Assembly (NCBI GenBank): GCA_035628135.1 | Contig: DASPKM010000006.1 | Span: 372,001-436,000 of the forward strand | From: DASPKM01 sp035628135 | GTDB lineage: Bacteria; Bacteroidota; Bacteroidia; Chitinophagales; Chitinophagaceae | Reading direction: 5' to 3' | DNA: 64,000 nt | Shown: positions 24,350 to 34,267 of the stretch, one piece after another | How positions within the stretch are numbered: the stretch's first letter is position 1 | How the letters are laid out: the number at the start of each line of letters is the position of its first letter | Notes under the pieces: generated by a model | Told to the model about the DNA's origin: nothing | Databases searched by the model: none | Seen by the model: the letters and a program-made list of their open reading frames with translations, nothing else | Program-made: the position numbers and the translations under genes

Positions 24350-25144
24350 TTAAGCTGCTTTGCGGAAAGCGATCAGTTCCTTGGTGACCACGTATTTGAA
24401 CGGGAAGAAATTCAGGTTTGTATTCTTTAAAAAAGGAATGCGGTTGAATTTCGTATGACTATGACGGTAAACCTGCTTAAGCCCGAATGGCTTCATAAAC
24501 GACATGAGCTTTTTGTGCGTCATGTGATTCAGCTCCAGGTACTCGGTCATCAGGTCCTTGCTGCCCACCAGCTGCTGGTTCTTTTTGCGGATGAGGCTGT
24601 GTACATAATTGCGCGGGAAGAATTGTATCCAGGGAATTTTGATGGTCCGCTGCAGGTGCGAAGCATGCGGCCCTTCCCACGGCGGATAGCTGAAGAATAT
24701 GGTGCCGCCCGGCTTCAGGTTGCGGTTAATGAGAATACTTAGGATGCCGGGTATCCATTCTTCTTTGATGTGCTCGATCACATCGTTGAGTATGATAAAA
24801 TCGTATTGCTTCGAAATCGGTGATTCGATAATGTTCTTCAGCTCGAAGTTTACGCCGGGCACATTGTACTTACGGTTAAGCTCCTGCGCTACGATGATGT
24901 GGTTAGGGTCCAGGTCGAAGCCATCTACCTTTGCACCCATTTCCTTCGCCATCCACAAAGCGGTATTGCCCATGCCGCAGCCGAAGTCCAGTACGTCCTT
25001 TCCCTTCAGGTCGAAATTGTTTTTAAGTATTTGCTTGTCGAGGTAGAGATGGGAATCATCGCTAAGGAAATTTTTCTCGGCATATTCCATGCCTTCCCTT
25101 AATAAAGCGGAATCCATAGTGGCGGCGTTCAAGGTAGCACTCAT
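24350..25144 (-). CDS. Class I SAM-dependent methyltransferase, substrate unknown
   Basis: 264 residues. Motif I is VLDFGCGMGNTALWMAKE at about 55-72, followed by the acidic SAM-ribose site GFDLDPNH and motif IV YDFIILNDVIEHI. The late region (YPPWEGPHASHLQRTIKIPW) resembles methyltransferases of the UbiG/glycan-modifying type, but the substrate cannot be assigned. Divides from the next methyltransferase gene by a 159-bp gap with no gene; I see only a weak GGGACGT/ACGTCC inverted repeat there. Confidence 0.85.
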   Translation of the reverse strand: MSATLNAATMDSALLREGMEYAEKNFLSDDSHLYLDKQILKNNFDLKGKDVLDFGCGMGNTALWMAKEMGAKVDGFDLDPNHIIVAQELNRKYNVPGVNFELKNIIESPISKQYDFIILNDVIEHIKEEWIPGILSILINRNLKPGGTIFFSYPPWEGPHASHLQRTIKIPWIQFFPRNYVHSLIRKKNQQLVGSKDLMTEYLELNHMTHKKLMSFMKPFGLKQVYRHSHTKFNRIPFLKNTNLNFFPFKYVVTKELIAFRKAA

Positions 25145-25303
25145 AATGTTCCAGTAAATGAGCCGTAAAAATAGAATATAAAGTAAAGATTGTCAATAGG
25201 GCTCCCGAACTGGGACGTCTGCCATAATGTACGTCCTGCTAAGGTACTACCCGGTTCCTGGCCAGGCGTATCCCCGTATTACACGTTTTTGACCGCCTGT
25301 CAG

Positions 25304-26101
25304 TTAGAACCGGATGGTAAAATGCTGTTTCTCCCTGAATTCTTCCCTTAAAAATGCCAGTCCGAGCAAGAAAATATCTACCGTGCCGGTAATGGCGGGA
25401 TGGGCCTTGATGTCTTCCCAGGCGGCCTCCATGCCGCTGCTCCAGTGTATATCATCGAATACCAGGATGGTTTCCGCATGGCAATATGGTAAGATCTCAT
25501 TTAAATAACGGAGCGTGGGTTCGCGCCGGTGGTTACCGTCGATAAACGCCAGGTCAACCCTGGGCATGGCCTGCAGCGTGGGTTGCAGCACCTCATCAAA
25601 ATCCCCTCTTACCACCCTGATGTTTTGAAGGTTCAGCCTGCTGAAATTCTCAATGGCCTTATGCGCTATAGCTTCGGCCCCTTCTATGGTGGTGATATTT
25701 GCGGCAGGATTGGCAGAGGCCATATAAGCTGTAGTAATACCCAGGGATGTGCCAAGTTCCAGTATGTGCCTGGGCTGGTAAAAGTTCACCATCCTGAACA
25801 GCAGTTGCGCGTATTTAGGAGGCTTTAGCGCGCTGCGCGCAATATCGCGTATGCTGCGTTTGCGGCTATTGCTCACGGTTGATCCCGCACCCTTGTCTTC
25901 TACTGTGATCACCGTATGGTCATTCAGCATGCGCTTCCTGGCCGCCTCGATGGCCGCATAAGCATAATACTGCTTCCTGCTGTTCAATACCTGCTGCACC
26001 AATTTAAAAACAAAAGGCGAATGGATGCCATGCCCTTTGCCATTGGACGCCGTAAGATAATAGCGAAGAAATTTTGTTGCCAGGGTGAGCTTGCCGTACA
26101 T
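25304..26101 (-). CDS. O-methyltransferase-like SAM-dependent enzyme
   Basis: 265 residues. An N-terminal helical extension (HGIHSPFVFKLVQQVLNSRK) typical of Bacteroidota members precedes a Rossmann domain with motif I ILELGTSLGITTAYMASA, motif II NITTIEGAE and VDLAFIDGNHRREPTL. The HGIHSPF signature and FDDIHWSSGMEAAW suggest a class I O-methyltransferase-type fold; the substrate is unknown. Lies 31 bp downstream of folA on the same strand. Confidence 0.82.
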   Translation of the reverse strand: MYGKLTLATKFLRYYLTASNGKGHGIHSPFVFKLVQQVLNSRKQYYAYAAIEAARKRMLNDHTVITVEDKGAGSTVSNSRKRSIRDIARSALKPPKYAQLLFRMVNFYQPRHILELGTSLGITTAYMASANPAANITTIEGAEAIAHKAIENFSRLNLQNIRVVRGDFDEVLQPTLQAMPRVDLAFIDGNHRREPTLRYLNEILPYCHAETILVFDDIHWSSGMEAAWEDIKAHPAITGTVDIFLLGLAFLREEFREKQHFTIRF

Positions 26102-26132
26102 GCGCGCAAATTAGTTATTTCACGAGAGCGCA

Positions 26133-26636
26133 TCAGCCAATCCTCTTCCATAACTGGAAACTGTAGGGATACGCGTGCTTTTCATCGGCAGGAAAATCGA
26201 AGGATGATTGCAACTGCCATTCTTTTTCCGTTATCGGCGGAAAAAATGTATCACCTTCCAGGTTTGCGTGTACACGTGTCAGGTATATTTTATCGGCCAT
26301 GGGGAAAAAGCTGTTGAATATCTCTCCCCCTCCTATCACAAATGCCTCTTTGCAGTCTGCTTCACCCGCCAGTTGCATGGATCTTTCAATGGAATCCGCT
26401 ATCTGTATTTTACCCGATGCTGGTTGCAGGTCTTTTTTACTGGTAATAATAATGTTGAAACGCCCGGAAAGGGGTTGTTTTTTTATGGACTCGAAGGTCT
26501 TCCTGCCCATGATCACGGGCATGGCCCAGGTGGTGTTCTTAAAAAATTTCAGATCGTTGGGCAAATGCCAGAGCAATTGATTGTTTTTACCAATCACATT
26601 GTTTTCTGTGGCCGCAACAACTAAGGAAATAATCAT
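26133..26636 (-). CDS. folA: Dihydrofolate reductase
   Basis: 167 residues. Start MIISLVVAATENNVIGKNNQLLWHL; catalytic Asp in LPNDLKFFK; NADPH-binding VIMGRKTFESI and FVIGGGEIF. It reduces dihydrofolate to tetrahydrofolate, serving thymidylate synthase, encoded at 53.0-53.8 kb. Its ATG overlaps the smc stop as TAATG, so translation is coupled to smc. Confidence 0.96.
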   Translation of the reverse strand: MIISLVVAATENNVIGKNNQLLWHLPNDLKFFKNTTWAMPVIMGRKTFESIKKQPLSGRFNIIITSKKDLQPASGKIQIADSIERSMQLAGEADCKEAFVIGGGEIFNSFFPMADKIYLTRVHANLEGDTFFPPITEKEWQLQSSFDFPADEKHAYPYSFQLWKRIG

Positions 26637-29600
26637 TAGTTCAGGTTTCTAAAATCCACCGCCACCAACTTGCTCACTCCCGGCTCCTGCATCGTAACGC
26701 CATAAATTACGTCTACCGCGCCCATCGTCATTTTGTTGTGGGTAACGATGATGAACTGCGAATTTTCGCTGAACTGCCTGATCATATTGGTGAACTTACC
26801 CACGTTGGCATCATCCAGCGGAGCGTCTACCTCGTCCAGTATACAGAACGGCGCGGGCTTTATCAGGTAAATGGCAAACAGCAGGGCGGTGGCGGTAAGC
26901 GTTTTTTCTCCGCCGCTCAACTGCGTAATGGATGAGGGACGTTTGCCCTTTGGTTTTGCCACGATGTCGATGCCTGTTTCTGCAAGGTTCTCGGGGGTTT
27001 CCAGTACCAGGTCGGCGGTATCCTCTTCGGTAAACAGGGCTTTGAATACTTTCTGGAAATTATCGCGCACTTTATTGAACGTGTCCAGGAACTGCTGGTT
27101 GGCCGTGGCCTCCACTTCCTGGATCGTTTGCATCAGGCTGTCCTTGGCGGTAGTGAGGTCATTCTTTTGTTCGAGTATGAACTCGTACCGCTTTTTCATT
27201 TCCTGGAAGGCCTCGATGGCGGTAGGATTCACCTCACCGAGGTTTTCCAGCCGTTTCTTCATGCGGTCCGATTTTTCCTGCAGCTCTTCTACCGGCGTAT
27301 CGGAGGTTCGGGGCTGGTCGAGGATATCATCGAGATTGATCCTGAATTCCACGTTCAGCCTTTCCTTCATACCGGCCAGTTGCAGCTTTAATTCATTTAC
27401 CCTGTCCTTGATCGCGCCCAGCAGGTGCTCTATATGTTCTTTCTCTTTCACTTTATGGCGCAATTCGCTCTCCTTTGCATTCAGCTCATTGCGCAGGTTA
27501 TAGTAAGCCTGGTCAGCTTCGTTCAGTTTCTTTTCTTCTTCCTCTTTGCGGCGCAACAGGTTTACCAAAGAAGTTTCAGCGTCGCTCAATAGTTCTTCGC
27601 TTTCCAGGATATTCTCACCTGTCTGGCGGAGCTGCGAGGCATTGCTTTCTATTTGCGCTTTAAGATTGTTCAATTGGTTGTTCTTGAACTCGAGTTCCTG
27701 TTTCAACCCTGTTATTTTGCTTTGCTGGCGGGTAACCTGCAGGTTAAACTCGTTGTATGCGGCCGATGCCTGGTTATAATCTTCTTCAACGCTCCTGTAT
27801 TCGTCCTCGGCCGTTTTTAGCGTAGCGCGGAGTTCGTTGAGCCTGGTCACCAGTTGCAACCATTCGTTGCGCGTGCCTTCTATCGATTCCATGGTTTGTT
27901 GCAGGCTGAGTTGCTGCTCTTCCATTTTTATGCGCGAAGACGCCTGCAATGCGTGCAGGTTCTCGATCTTATTTTCGAGCGAGAAGACAAGATTCGTCAG
28001 TTGATTGATGGCTTCCTGGGTCTGCCGGATGGCGTTTTCCTTTAATTGCTCATTGTACCCGATCACTTCATTGTGCCTGGCCTGGATGGTGGTTTTTAAA
28101 CCCTGCACTATTTTTTCCTGCGCCGCAATTTCCTCGCGCAGCTTTTCCAGGTTCTTGGCCCGGCCTATTTTCTTTCCTTCAAACAGGCCCACGCTGCCGC
28201 CGGTGAGCGAATATTTTCCCTTAACGTATTTGCCGTGTTTTTCCAATACTACCGCGCCGTTGCTGTTGGTGAGTGCGTCCTCGCTCTCGGCAATGAACAC
28301 ATTGCCCAACAGGTGCATGGCCAGTTGGCGGAATTGCGGGTCTACTTCTATCACGTCCATTGCCGGAATGGTATTGTCTGGCTGATGTGCCGGCATGGGA
28401 GGCTCCTCGGTAAACTTTTCCAGCAGGAAGAAATTGGCCTTCCCCTTTTTATGTTCGTCCAGCAGGTGCACCGCCTGCAATCCTTCCTGCAGGTTGTTTA
28501 CCACGTAATAGTTCAGGTATGGGTCCAGCACGTTTTCTACCGCTGCGCGATATTCTTCTTTTACATAAATGATGTCCGATAAAATAGGGGCCGTATGGTT
28601 CCATCCTGTATTGTTGTGCAGGAACTTCACGCTTTCAGGATAGCCTTCCATGGAATCGATCAGGCTCTTGAGCAGGTCATGCTCGTTCTTGCGCGAATCC
28701 AGCACGCGGTTTTCATCGGCCAGTTGCTGGCGCAATTGTTCCAGTTGCGATTGCGTTTGCAATATCTGGTCCTTGGTGCGTTCGTGCTGTTCCTGCAATT
28801 GCTGCAGGTCTGTTCTGCGGGTCTCCAATTCCTGTTCCTTGCCGGTCTTTTCTTCTTCCAGTTGTTTCAACTGGCTTTGGCGTACTTCGGCTTCTTCATC
28901 GAGTTGCTCGAGTGAACGCTCCAGGTTTTGAATGGATGTATCTGCAACGGCCACTTTCTTCTCAGCCTCGAACTGGCTGCGCTGTATGCTCAGGTTTTCA
29001 TTGCGCAATGAATCGACGTGCATCCTTTTTTCATCGAACACTTTCCTGCTGGCCTCGACATTTGTCTTCAGGTCCTCGAGTTGCTGGCGCAGGCTTTCCA
29101 GTTTATTTTCCTCATCGCCTACCTGTTCCTGCGTAAATAAAATGCTTTCTTCCAGGCCCTTGAGCTGTCCTTCGCTTTTATCGAGGAAATCTTCCAGGCT
29201 CTGTGCTCGTTCCTTCAGGAAATTTAACCGTTGCGAGGCCAGGTTCTTATCGTTTTCCTTGCTCCTCAGCGTTTGCAGCAGGTCGTTAAATGCGTGCTGC
29301 ATCGATTGCAATGTTCTTTCCTTATCGATGAAGCTGGTTTTTTCCTGTTCGATAGCGGCCTCTTCGGTGGCTATTTCGGCTTCGAGCTTTATTCTTTTAT
29401 CGGTTTCCGCTTCTGATTGTTCGTTCAGTTCGCGGTAAGTGAGGTTAAAACCTTCCAGTGCCGCCTTGGCCAGCTCCACGCTGATTTCCCGGTAATCTTT
29501 CTTGATCTCGTAGTATTTCTCGGCTTTTTTCGCCTGGTTTTCGAGACTTTTCAGTTGGTTGTTGATCTCGAACAGCAGGTCTTCTATACGGGCCAGGTCC

Positions 29601-30157
29601 TGCTCGGTAGCTTCGAGCTTTTGGCGGGCTTCTTTTTTACGGGTTTTATAAATGGAAATGCCGGCGGCCTGTTCCAGCATGCGGCGGCGGCTGTTTTCTT
29701 TATCCTTGATGATATCGTCTACCATGCCCAATTCTATGATGGCATAGCTGTCGGTGCTGACACCCGTGTCCATAAACAGGTTCTGGATGTCTTTGAGCCG
29801 GCATTGCACGTCGTTCAGGCGGTATTCGCTTTCGCCGCTTTTATAGAATTTGCGGGTAATGGTGATCGTGCTGAATTCGGTGGGCAGTAGGTTTTTGGTG
29901 TTCTCGAATGTGAGGCTTACTTCTGCCAAACCGCTGGCAGAGCGGGTGCGCGAGCCATTGAACACAAGGCTATCCAGGTTCTCTGAACGAAGGTGGCTGA
30001 TCTTTTGTTCGCCTATTACCCACCGGATACTGTCCACGATGTTGGACTTACCGCATCCATTAGGGCCGATGATACCGGTAACGCCTTCATCGAAATTTAC
30101 GATCGTCTTATCGGCAAAACTTTTAAATCCTTTGATTTCTAAACTCTTTAATCGCAC
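26636..30157 (-). CDS. smc: Chromosome segregation ATPase SMC
   Basis: 1173 residues. Walker A GPNGCGKSN is near residue 32. A first long coiled coil spans about 165-500 and the hinge about 510-640, with a second coiled coil to about 1000. The C-terminal signature ITQLSGGEKTLTATALLFA and Walker B FCILDEVDAPLDDANV complete the head. It forms the condensin ring with ScpA/ScpB. The start is GTG at 30157: the in-frame codons upstream reach a TGA within 12 bases, so no longer start exists. Followed directly by folA. Confidence 0.96.
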   Translation of the reverse strand: MRLKSLEIKGFKSFADKTIVNFDEGVTGIIGPNGCGKSNIVDSIRWVIGEQKISHLRSENLDSLVFNGSRTRSASGLAEVSLTFENTKNLLPTEFSTITITRKFYKSGESEYRLNDVQCRLKDIQNLFMDTGVSTDSYAIIELGMVDDIIKDKENSRRRMLEQAAGISIYKTRKKEARQKLEATEQDLARIEDLLFEINNQLKSLENQAKKAEKYYEIKKDYREISVELAKAALEGFNLTYRELNEQSEAETDKRIKLEAEIATEEAAIEQEKTSFIDKERTLQSMQHAFNDLLQTLRSKENDKNLASQRLNFLKERAQSLEDFLDKSEGQLKGLEESILFTQEQVGDEENKLESLRQQLEDLKTNVEASRKVFDEKRMHVDSLRNENLSIQRSQFEAEKKVAVADTSIQNLERSLEQLDEEAEVRQSQLKQLEEEKTGKEQELETRRTDLQQLQEQHERTKDQILQTQSQLEQLRQQLADENRVLDSRKNEHDLLKSLIDSMEGYPESVKFLHNNTGWNHTAPILSDIIYVKEEYRAAVENVLDPYLNYYVVNNLQEGLQAVHLLDEHKKGKANFFLLEKFTEEPPMPAHQPDNTIPAMDVIEVDPQFRQLAMHLLGNVFIAESEDALTNSNGAVVLEKHGKYVKGKYSLTGGSVGLFEGKKIGRAKNLEKLREEIAAQEKIVQGLKTTIQARHNEVIGYNEQLKENAIRQTQEAINQLTNLVFSLENKIENLHALQASSRIKMEEQQLSLQQTMESIEGTRNEWLQLVTRLNELRATLKTAEDEYRSVEEDYNQASAAYNEFNLQVTRQQSKITGLKQELEFKNNQLNNLKAQIESNASQLRQTGENILESEELLSDAETSLVNLLRRKEEEEKKLNEADQAYYNLRNELNAKESELRHKVKEKEHIEHLLGAIKDRVNELKLQLAGMKERLNVEFRINLDDILDQPRTSDTPVEELQEKSDRMKKRLENLGEVNPTAIEAFQEMKKRYEFILEQKNDLTTAKDSLMQTIQEVEATANQQFLDTFNKVRDNFQKVFKALFTEEDTADLVLETPENLAETGIDIVAKPKGKRPSSITQLSGGEKTLTATALLFAIYLIKPAPFCILDEVDAPLDDANVGKFTNMIRQFSENSQFIIVTHNKMTMGAVDVIYGVTMQEPGVSKLVAVDFRNLN

Positions 30158-30181
30158 CGTTTCTCATTTTTAGGTAAGGAA

Positions 30182-30189
30182 CAAAAATA
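30182..30189 (-). promoter_or_regulatory. Candidate -7 box of smc (TATTTTTG)
   Basis: Exact TAnnTTTG match on the minus strand 24 bp before the GTG start, within the 185-bp divergent gap between smc and the stress-protein gene. Confidence 0.4.
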
Positions 30190-30342
30190 ACGGAACGCGC
30201 CTGAAAGATAGTATGGCACCTGCTTACGGGCTTGTTAATTATTCACGATTTGTACACAAAAAACATGTCACGATTAAATTGTGCAGGCGGTGTGGAAAAG
30301 ATTATTTTCCCTTTCTTTGTATCCCGAATTAAACAACTTAAG

Positions 30343-31170
30343 ATGAAAACTTTTTTAGTTCCGACAGATTTTTCAGAAACTTCCAAGAACGCAGCAAGGT
30401 ATGCTGCTCATATCGCCAAGCAATACCCGGACATTCATATCATTCTTTACAATGTTTCAGATGAAATATCGGCAGGTTCCGACGGCACCCCGCTTGCCGA
30501 TGATGACCACAGCCGCAAAAAGATCATGGAACTGGCGCTGGAAAGCGTCAGGATCGACCTTTCCCGCATCACCCAATCGAAAGTTACCTGTGTAGCCGAA
30601 GAAGGCACCGACCTTATCGACAGCATCGACCGTTTCGCCCGGCACAATGGTGTGGACCTGATCATTATGGGCATCACCGGCAGCACCCGCCTCGAGCAGC
30701 TTTTCATGGGCAGCAATACGCTGAAAATGGTTGAACGCGGCACCTGCCCCGTAATGATAGTGCCTCCGTTTGCCTTGTACAAAGGCATACAGGACATCAT
30801 GATCACCTCCGACTTCAAGGATGTGGAGCGCACCATGCCTGTGAAGCCCATTCAAGGGCTGCTTGAGCTGTTCAGGGCCAACCTGCATGTGGTGAATGTT
30901 GACCATGAGCACTACGTGGAGTTGACCGAAGAATACAAATCCGAGCGCGCCAAGCTGGAAGGCATATTACAGGGTTACAATCCCCAATTTTACTTCATAA
31001 GGATGTACGATTTCATGGAAGCCGTTAACCAGTTTGTAGAGGATAAGGAAATAGACCTGATCGTAACGGTTCCCAAACGCCACTCCTTCCTCAGTGGCAT
31101 TTTCAGGAGCAGCTATACCAAAAAACTGGCTTACCACAGCCACGTGCCCATTATTGCAGTGCACGAATAA
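30343..31170 (+). CDS. Tandem universal stress protein
   Basis: 275 residues from the ATG at 30343 (MKTFLVPTDFSETSKNAARYA). Two UspA folds are present: the first, to about residue 145, ends with the nucleotide loop GITGSTRLEQLFMGSNTLKMV. The second begins IMITSDFKDV and ends IAVHE, with a degenerate loop (HSFLSGIFRSSYTKKLA). USPs of this kind bind ATP and support stress survival. Divergent from smc. Confidence 0.9.
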   Translation: MKTFLVPTDFSETSKNAARYAAHIAKQYPDIHIILYNVSDEISAGSDGTPLADDDHSRKKIMELALESVRIDLSRITQSKVTCVAEEGTDLIDSIDRFARHNGVDLIIMGITGSTRLEQLFMGSNTLKMVERGTCPVMIVPPFALYKGIQDIMITSDFKDVERTMPVKPIQGLLELFRANLHVVNVDHEHYVELTEEYKSERAKLEGILQGYNPQFYFIRMYDFMEAVNQFVEDKEIDLIVTVPKRHSFLSGIFRSSYTKKLAYHSHVPIIAVHE

Positions 31171-31192
31171 ATAAGCTGATCAGCCAACGGAT

Positions 31193-31999
31193 ATGGACCT
31201 CATTCAAGAGCATTATAACTCGATCGATGAAAAGGACAGGCTCACAGGCGGTACCGGGTTGCTGGAGGGTGAGCGTTCACGCATCATTATCGCGAGGCAT
31301 TTAGGAGGCAGTACGCTCGACATATTGGATGCGGGCGGAGCTGCGGGAATTTATTCGTTCTGGCTGGCTTCGCTGGGCCACCGCGTTACCTTGTTCGACC
31401 TCGTGCCCAGGCACATCGAAACAGCCAGGCTGGTAAATCAGCAATCTCAACACAAGCTGGCGGGCATTGTACAAGGCGATGCCAGGGACCTTTCTTCGTT
31501 TGCTGATGCCAGTTATGACATGGTATTGATGATGGGCCCATTGTACCATCTTACAGAACAACCGGACCGGTTGCAGGCGCTCCGCGAGGCCAGGCGGGTG
31601 TTACGCCCCGGCGGAACAGTTATCGCCGCAGGTATTCAACGTTATGCTTCGCTGTATGATGGACTGGCCCGAGGTTTGATCGATGATCCTTATTTTGCAA
31701 GCATATTACAACAAGACCTGCAGAATGGCCAACACCGCAATCCGCGGAACACGTTGTATTATTTTACCACCGCGTTTTTTCAACTGCCGGCAGAAATGAG
31801 GGATGAAATGGCGCATGCAGGTTTCGCCGTTACGGAAACCCTTGCCGTGGAAGGTCCCGGTTGGCTCGCGGCCAACTTCGACGAACGATGGAACGATGAA
31901 GCGAAAAGAAAACAATTGCTGGAACTGATAGCATTGGTAGAGCACGATGAAAACCTGTTGAACATTACCCAGCATTACCTTGTGATAGCAAAAAAATAA
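31193..31999 (+). CDS. Class I SAM-dependent methyltransferase
   Basis: 268 residues. Motif I is ILDAGGAAGIYSFWLASLG; the acidic residue after strand 2 is in VTLFDLVPRH; motif IV is YDMVLMMGPLYHL and motif VI RRVLRPGGTVIAAGI. The MMGPLYHL signature resembles small-molecule methyltransferases of the UbiE-like group. Substrate unknown. A LysR-type regulator gene starts 5 bp downstream and is likely co-transcribed. Confidence 0.87.
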   Translation: MDLIQEHYNSIDEKDRLTGGTGLLEGERSRIIIARHLGGSTLDILDAGGAAGIYSFWLASLGHRVTLFDLVPRHIETARLVNQQSQHKLAGIVQGDARDLSSFADASYDMVLMMGPLYHLTEQPDRLQALREARRVLRPGGTVIAAGIQRYASLYDGLARGLIDDPYFASILQQDLQNGQHRNPRNTLYYFTTAFFQLPAEMRDEMAHAGFAVTETLAVEGPGWLAANFDERWNDEAKRKQLLELIALVEHDENLLNITQHYLVIAKK

Positions 32000-32004
32000 C
32001 CGCA

Positions 32005-32913
32005 ATGCTGAGTTTCAGCCATGAAGTGTTTTTTGAAGTTGCCCGGCAGCTCAGCTTCTCCAAGGCCGCGGATGCATTGTTCATCAGCCAGCCCGCCATC
32101 AGCCGCCATATAAAATCGCTGGAAAGGCAATACCGCATTTCGCTGTTCGAGCGGAAAGGAAATTCCATTGCTTTGACCGATGAAGGCGCGCTGCTGTTCA
32201 CGCACGTAAAAAAAGCCAAGGAATTGCAACGGCAGATGGAGTTCGATGTTACCAGCGCGGCGGGAAAGCAGCAGGCAAAGGGATCGCTCATCATTGGCGC
32301 CAGCACTACGGTTGCCCTGTACGTAATTCCCAAGGTGCTGTCCGCATTTCACCAGAAATACCCGCACATACGGCTGCGATTGGTGAACCGCAATTCAGAA
32401 AATATTTTGAAGGCATTGCTCGATCACGAGATCGACTTCGGCATCATGGAACAAAGGACCAAGATCAGCTCCGCCAAATACCAGTTTTTTCTCACGGATG
32501 AAGTAATACCGGTATGTTCCGCGAAAAGTGAATTGGCAAAGCGCAAAAGAATTGCCGCTGCCGAATTGAAAGAAATTCCCGTTGCCTTGCGCGAAAGGGG
32601 TTCGGGCACACTCGCCGCGGTGCTGGATGCATTGGAGAAGTTAAAGATCAGCATGGCCGACCTTGACGCAAGCATTTTTTTAGGCGGCACCGAAGCGCTG
32701 AAGAATTTTTTATTGAACGATGTATGTCTCGGCTTCCTTCCGCTACGCTCCGTTGTCAAGCAATTAAAGACGGGTGAGCTGGTGCGGCTTACCATTCCCG
32801 GCCTGCACATTACGCGTGAGTTTTTTTTCGTGCAACGGCAAGGCGCGGAACATGACAAGATCAACAACCTCTTCATTAAATTTGCACTCCAGCATTATAA
32901 CAAGAAGTTATAG
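32005..32913 (+). CDS. LysR-type transcriptional regulator
   Basis: 302 residues. The N-terminal winged HTH (about residues 5-63) reads FFEVARQLSFSKAADALFIS then QPAISRHIKSLER. The C-terminal periplasmic-binding-like effector domain starts near GSLIIGASTTVALYVIPKVL. LysR proteins usually control a divergent or adjacent gene. Here it follows a methyltransferase and precedes threonine synthase by 162 bp, so either could be a target; the ligand is unknown. Confidence 0.92.
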   Translation: MLSFSHEVFFEVARQLSFSKAADALFISQPAISRHIKSLERQYRISLFERKGNSIALTDEGALLFTHVKKAKELQRQMEFDVTSAAGKQQAKGSLIIGASTTVALYVIPKVLSAFHQKYPHIRLRLVNRNSENILKALLDHEIDFGIMEQRTKISSAKYQFFLTDEVIPVCSAKSELAKRKRIAAAELKEIPVALRERGSGTLAAVLDALEKLKISMADLDASIFLGGTEALKNFLLNDVCLGFLPLRSVVKQLKTGELVRLTIPGLHITREFFFVQRQGAEHDKINNLFIKFALQHYNKKL

Positions 32914-32963
32914 CGCATAAGCAAATCGACTTCAATCTGCGAATAAATCTGAGTAATTTGTTT

Positions 32964-33040
32964 CGGGTTATGCTCCAAGGACTCCTTTTTGGAGGGTCGG
33001 GGGTTGCGCTTATAATAATCGCAATGCCCTACGCATGACC
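32964..33040. repeat. Nested inverted-repeat element upstream of threonine synthase
   Basis: Outer arms CGGGTTATG (32964-32972) and GCATGACC (33033-33040) are near-complementary. Inside lie CTCCAAGGACTCC (32973-32985) with GGAG at 32991-32994, and a second hairpin GGGTTGCG/CGCAATGCCC at 33001-33030. It shares its outer arms and the CTCC core with the element at 34268-34372 downstream of the same gene. Confidence 0.55.
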
Positions 33041-33075
33041 TTGTTACCTCTCGTAATTGCAAAAAAAGCGCGGAT

Positions 33076-34248
33076 ATGATACTTACGCAACAATCACAGA
33101 TCGTGTGCCTGGAATGTTCTCAATGTGGAACCGCTTACTCAGCTTACCAGCCACAAACCTTTTCCGAGTGCTGTAACCAACCCCTTTCAGCAAAGTACAA
33201 TACCAACTTTCCCTTCAGTAAAGAATCGCTTATTGGCCGCCGCAACGACATGTGGCGGTACCTGGAAATGCTTCCAGTGCTGGAAGAGCAACACATCGTT
33301 AGTCTCGGCGAAGGCATGACGCCGATATTACATTTAAAGAAGCTGGGAGAAAAATATGGCATGCCCAACCTGTTGCTGAAAGACGAAGGATTGAACCCAA
33401 CAGGCTCATTCAAGGCGAGGGGGCTAAGCATGGCCGTATCCAAGGCAAAGGAGTTCGGTGCCACCACGTGCATCATTCCTACTGCCGGCAATGCGGGAGG
33501 CGCCATGAGCGCCTATTGTGCCGCCGCGGGCATGCATGCCATCGTGGTAATGCCGAGGCACACGCCCGATGCATTTAAAGAAGAGTGCAGGCTGTTCGGC
33601 GCAGAGTTGATACTGGTGGACGGATTGATAAACGACTGCGCAAAAGAAGTTGCGAGATTGAAAAAAGACAAGGACTATTTCGACATGTCCACGCTGAAAG
33701 AGCCGTACAGGCTGGAAGGCAAAAAAACAATGGGATATGAGATCGCGGAGCAACTCAACTGGCAACTGCCCGATGTGATACTATATCCCACCGGTGGTGG
33801 AACCGGGCTTATCGGTATCTGGAAAGCGTTTACTGAGATGATACAATTGAAATGGATTAAAAGCAGGCTGCCGCGCATGATAGCCGTGCAAGCCGAGCAT
33901 TGCAAGCCGGTGTGGGAAGTATGGAGCGGCAACATACCCAATGCAAAAGGATATAAGGCAAAACCATCTTTGGCCAATGGACTGGCCGTGCCCGAGCCGT
34001 TTGCGATGAACATGATCCAGGACGTGCTGCATAAATCAGGAGGATTGCCCGCAACGGTTTCAGAAGAAGCGATTGTACAAGGCGTGCATGAAATGGCCAG
34101 GCATGAAGGATTATTGGTTGCACCAGAAGGGGGCGCCATCTGGAAGGCCTTGCTGCAATTAACCGAACAAAAAATTATCAGGAAAGACGAAAAGATCCTG
34201 TTGCTGAACACGGGATCTTGTTACAAATACATGGAAAACATCCGGTAA
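33076..34248 (+). CDS. thrC: Threonine synthase (zinc-ribbon, fold-type II PLP enzyme)
   Basis: 390 residues. An N-terminal zinc ribbon is formed by Cys11, Cys14, Cys17 and Cys32/33. The PLP lysine is Lys113 in NPTGSFKARG; the phosphate loop is TGGGTGLIG; substrate loop GNAGGAMSAY. It converts O-phosphohomoserine to threonine in the short ThrC2-like class; some relatives make cysteate, so the substrate is inferred. The gene is monocistronic and bracketed by two related inverted-repeat elements. Confidence 0.87.
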   Translation: MILTQQSQIVCLECSQCGTAYSAYQPQTFSECCNQPLSAKYNTNFPFSKESLIGRRNDMWRYLEMLPVLEEQHIVSLGEGMTPILHLKKLGEKYGMPNLLLKDEGLNPTGSFKARGLSMAVSKAKEFGATTCIIPTAGNAGGAMSAYCAAAGMHAIVVMPRHTPDAFKEECRLFGAELILVDGLINDCAKEVARLKKDKDYFDMSTLKEPYRLEGKKTMGYEIAEQLNWQLPDVILYPTGGGTGLIGIWKAFTEMIQLKWIKSRLPRMIAVQAEHCKPVWEVWSGNIPNAKGYKAKPSLANGLAVPEPFAMNMIQDVLHKSGGLPATVSEEAIVQGVHEMARHEGLLVAPEGGAIWKALLQLTEQKIIRKDEKILLLNTGSCYKYMENIR

Positions 34249-34267
34249 CTGACCAACCCTACAAAAA

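Noticed and set aside
26871..29438. Several plus-strand open frames of 60-210 codons across smc
   Set aside because: They mirror the heptad-rich coiled coil in the opposite frame (Ser/Cys/Phe-rich nonsense); SMC is intact.
30214..30226. Sigma-54 promoter (TGGCAC) upstream of the stress protein
   Set aside because: The downstream half reads TTAC at the wrong spacing instead of TTGC five bases after TGGCAC.
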